From positions 1 through 5,823 of the forward strand of contig JAISIU010000268.1 in the NCBI GenBank assembly GCA_031261885.1: a stretch of 5,823 nt of DNA. Direction: 5' to 3'. How positions within the stretch are numbered: the stretch's first letter is position 1; every line of letters starts with the position of its first letter. The DNA comes from Bifidobacteriaceae bacterium (GTDB taxonomy: Bacteria > Actinomycetota > Actinomycetes > Actinomycetales > WQXJ01). A program made the position numbers and the translations under genes. The notes under the pieces were generated by a model. It was not told the DNA's origin and did no database searches. It was given only the letters and a program-made list of their open reading frames with translations. Positions 5,101 through 5,823 of this stretch are shown here, in pieces.

Positions 5101-5627
5101 GCGAGCTGGGGGACGGCACCAGGAACGAACGTGACACGCCCGAACTGATCCCGGGCCTGACCGACATCACCCAAATCACCGCCGCCGGGGGCGGGGCAGT
5201 GTTCGCGCTAAACAAAGACGGCCAGGTCTACGCCTGGGGCTGGAACGGCACCGGCGAGCTCGGCGACGGCACCACCACCGACCATCACACACCCGAACAG
5301 GTCCCGGGCCTGACCGACATCACCCAAATCACCGCCGGGTACGAGGCAGCGTACGCGCTAAACAAAGACGGCCAGGTCTACGCCTGGGGCATCAACGACT
5401 TCGGCCAGCTGGGCGACGGCACCACCACCGACAACTACACACCCCAACTAATCCCAGGCCTGACAGGCATCACCCAAATCACGGCCAACGTTGCTTCGAC
5501 GTACGCGCTGGACACTAACGGCCAGGTCTACGCCTGGGGCTGGAACATGTGCGGTCAGCTGGGCGACGGCACCACCACCGACAGTTACACGCCCGTCCTG
5601 GTCCTGGCTCCCACCGGATCGAACTGA
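2187..5627 (+). CDS. Large secreted multidomain surface protein with Ig-like domain and C-terminal RCC1 repeats
   Basis: Exported protein of 1146 residues, function unknown. Residues 1-28 are a Sec-type signal peptide: arginine-rich start MSPRRSSR, hydrophobic core and an AVAAA cleavage region. A short Pro/Ser/Thr stretch follows. Three related beta-rich segments come next, at about 65-175, 188-303 and 315-427. The middle one (GLGGTLAGKG, VPVAGTAGVPSTGVRAVWLD, VVTGWVPE) is the best preserved and resembles a repeat domain of actinobacterial exported proteins. The first and third are heavily Ala/Lys/Gly-rich. Residues 441-536 look like a bacterial Ig-like domain (TATATDNAGRVS). About 545-908 is a large unrecognised region with alternating beta pattern, low in cysteine (C859, C908). 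Residues 908-940 are a Pro/Ser/Thr linker, and 943-1146 hold four RCC1-type repeats (GQVYAWG, G-x-LGDGT). No membrane anchor follows the signal peptide. An LAPTG at 1140-1144 resembles a class E sortase motif, but lacks the hydrophobic tail. Roles in adhesion or binding are guesses. The gene is divergent from the ATPase. Confidence 0.88.
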   Translation: MSPRRSSRLVPLAVAAAMAVTGVAVAAAPSSGTPSPTPAPGVVAQAAPKAETLAETAPALSATAGQGVLAAASGKVVWGGATGKALKAGKAKAVKLKGISAKRRQLLLQVNVTRAKRAGTLQLRTAGTASGPAQVAFPKGASSTQVFVTASAAKKLTATVSKKATVQLSLAGTVSGAADQTPGPGGTGVLAAGTVADSVSGLGGTLAGKGHTTNVPVAGTAGVPSTGVRAVWLDVQTLGGAAGSVAFRKSDGGASKAAAATVVKHQWATSLVLAPLDQEGRIAYRPSVKLSRLRMVVTGWVPEAASTSSVSTEAGGLVDVAAKGVKAKAAGAKAGAKIVSVKVTGGAVPSKAKSVLVRVSGKTGAKAGLARAASSKAGAVRKSAAGARVAAKARASALLVGKVGAKGTVWLAVPKGTGSRRVAGRGWRRAAVKKKADKAAPKLTLSVLPGGGSIQLGTTPQVGLTGTVADPGSGVDVVNVKAGATELGTATLDTTKYPATWRLATVLPPGTDQVTATATDNAGRVSQAARTATVTAPVAGSTVVSPEVDALTPAQNAQVASVTNNQVVFNGTPLLTPGQILVSSGTAAYPDGFMRRVVSVQVQGGQTVVATTNATLEDVILQADITIKDGKVTSGDGKTIVAQGVTGGGTGAGNSRSLKDITANPGIKFNPSIPLFTLPLGSAGSSRLSIDLSAGLSGYIKIAWPNIQVWKAKLTNFKLEFSGSAGLTLDTELNAQISKTLKKDLGEIRIGSFPIGVVPVNLSLDPTASIGVDAKAKVSETSDATAGIDVGVDYENGGWNPIWNPYASLDVGAPSANASVGANASAGLKFAAKIADVAGPYAEAGATAGATITAGSDACGIKYEGKVGLDAKVGVSASVFGISLGDWSKTIASKTLVDKSGTLAAAGCPTPSTPSASPTTPPVTEPTGGTSPEPSPSGSPLTGITQITAGDQSAYALNTNGQVYAWGLNGYGELGDGTRNERDTPELIPGLTDITQITAAGGGAVFALNKDGQVYAWGWNGTGELGDGTTTDHHTPEQVPGLTDITQITAGYEAAYALNKDGQVYAWGINDFGQLGDGTTTDNYTPQLIPGLTGITQITANVASTYALDTNGQVYAWGWNMCGQLGDGTTTDSYTPVLVLAPTGSN
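5013..5624 (+). repeat. Four tandem RCC1-type repeats encoded by near-identical DNA
   Basis: The units are residues 943-992, 993-1043, 1044-1093 and 1094-1146, about 150 bases each. Each has the order ITQITA, YALN/FALN, GQVYAWG, LGDGT, TPxLIPGLT. DNA blocks such as GGCCAGGTCTACGCCTGGGG are identical in all four copies, and CTGGGCGACGGCACCACCAC in copies 3 and 4. This points to recent duplication or gene conversion. RCC1 propellers usually have seven blades, and here only four are present. The last unit breaks down at its end, where IPGLTGIT becomes VLAPTGSN just before the stop. Copies 2 and 3 use CTA and AAA codons that are rare in the rest of the gene. Confidence 0.85.
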
Positions 5628-5659
5628 CCGACCCACCCGTCATCGCCCACCCTTCAAGA

Positions 5660-5714
5660 CGAGCTTCCCGGCCCGGGTGGTCACACCTGGGCGCGATATG
5701 CGACCAATCGGGCC
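5660..5714. repeat. Interspersed hairpin repeat copy 2 (module gamma)
   Basis: This is the second copy of 463-517 (53 of 55 identities), located between two convergent genes. The arms are 5670-5682 and 5702-5714. The single arm change relative to copy 1 (C to T at 5699) gives a G-U pair in the inner stem, so the fold is maintained. Starting 33 bases after the stop at 5627, it could help end transcription of the secreted-protein gene, though no T-run follows. Confidence 0.78.
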
Positions 5715-5733
5715 AGCAAATCAGCCCGGGCCG

Positions 5734-5749
5734 GGGGCCGCACGGCCCC
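5734..5749. terminator. GC-rich hairpin between convergent genes
   Basis: GGGGCC (5734-5739), loop GCAC and GGCCCC (5744-5749) form a perfect 6-bp stem about 110 bases after one stop codon and 21 bases after the other. It could act for both convergent genes. There is no T-tract, so a classical intrinsic terminator cannot be claimed; such tail-less hairpins are often proposed in high-GC actinobacteria. Confidence 0.35.
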
Positions 5750-5769
5750 AGGGCCGGTGACGGGCGGCC

Positions 5770-5823
5770 TCAGACCACGTCGCGGCGCTGGAGGTAGCGG
5801 AACGCGAACCAGCCGAACGGCAC
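5770..5823 (-). CDS. 3' end of a convergent gene, possibly an ABC-2-type membrane permease
   Basis: The minus strand reads VPFGWFAFRYLQRRDVV followed by TGA at 5772..5770, open to the right edge. A hydrophobic aromatic stretch followed by a short basic end of the type F/Y-x-R-R-D-V is common at the C-terminus of ABC-2 family permeases, where the last helix ends in the cytoplasm. Only 17 codons are visible, so the identity is a guess. The frame looks coding because its composition is protein-like and the intergenic repeats stop shortly before it. Confidence 0.45.
   Translation of the reverse strand: MPFGWFAFRYLQRRDVV

Noticed and set aside
4251..5174. Minus-strand open frame of 307 codons
   Set aside because: It is antisense to the secreted protein, very rich in Arg, Gly and Asp, and crosses from one domain into the RCC1 repeats; the plus-strand reading is clearly the real one.

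Overview
The window is high-GC DNA whose codon choice, GTG starts, Ala/Gly-rich secreted protein and Pro/Ser/Thr linker point to an actinobacterium (Actinomycetota). The genus cannot be told from the sequence. There are two complete genes, two gene fragments at the edges, and an unusually repeat-rich set of intergenic regions.

Layout. Bases 1-29 hold what looks like the first nine codons of a minus-strand gene (MMAYRPRLF). Bases 30-598 have no gene, but carry an interspersed repeat with a hairpin (131-205), a pair of AT-rich 24-bp motifs (376-439), a second hairpin repeat (463-517) and a third repeat block (519-616). The last block runs into the 3' end of the next gene. Bases 599-1867 (minus) encode a complete AAA_14/DUF4143-type ATPase with a nuclease-like C-terminal domain. 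Its promoter region (1901-1959) contains three tandem copies of a 14-bp core at an exact 22-bp period. Bases 1978-2128 repeat the material seen at 131-196 and 519-616, now fused into one block. A divergent gene at 2187-5627 (plus) encodes a 1146-residue secreted multidomain surface protein: signal peptide, three related Ala/Gly/Lys-rich beta domains, an Ig-like domain, a large unrecognised beta-rich domain, a Pro/Ser/Thr linker and four RCC1-type repeats. A second copy of the 463-517 hairpin repeat lies 33 bases after its stop codon, followed by a GC hairpin. At 5770-5823 (minus) is the last 17 codons of a convergent gene ending in RRDVV, possibly a membrane transport protein.

How the parts relate. 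The ATPase and the secreted protein are divergently transcribed and need not work together. The best hint of something undescribed is the ATPase neighbourhood. It has a 22-bp-phased repeat operator, a neighbouring gene that may start another ATPase of the same kind, and flanking repeats whose order suggests a head-to-tail cassette array. One repeat block even contains what could be the last codons (ADRPR-stop) of a lost paralogue. The second notable item is the mosaic surface protein, whose four-blade RCC1 end is highly repetitive at DNA level and differs in codon use from the rest of the gene.
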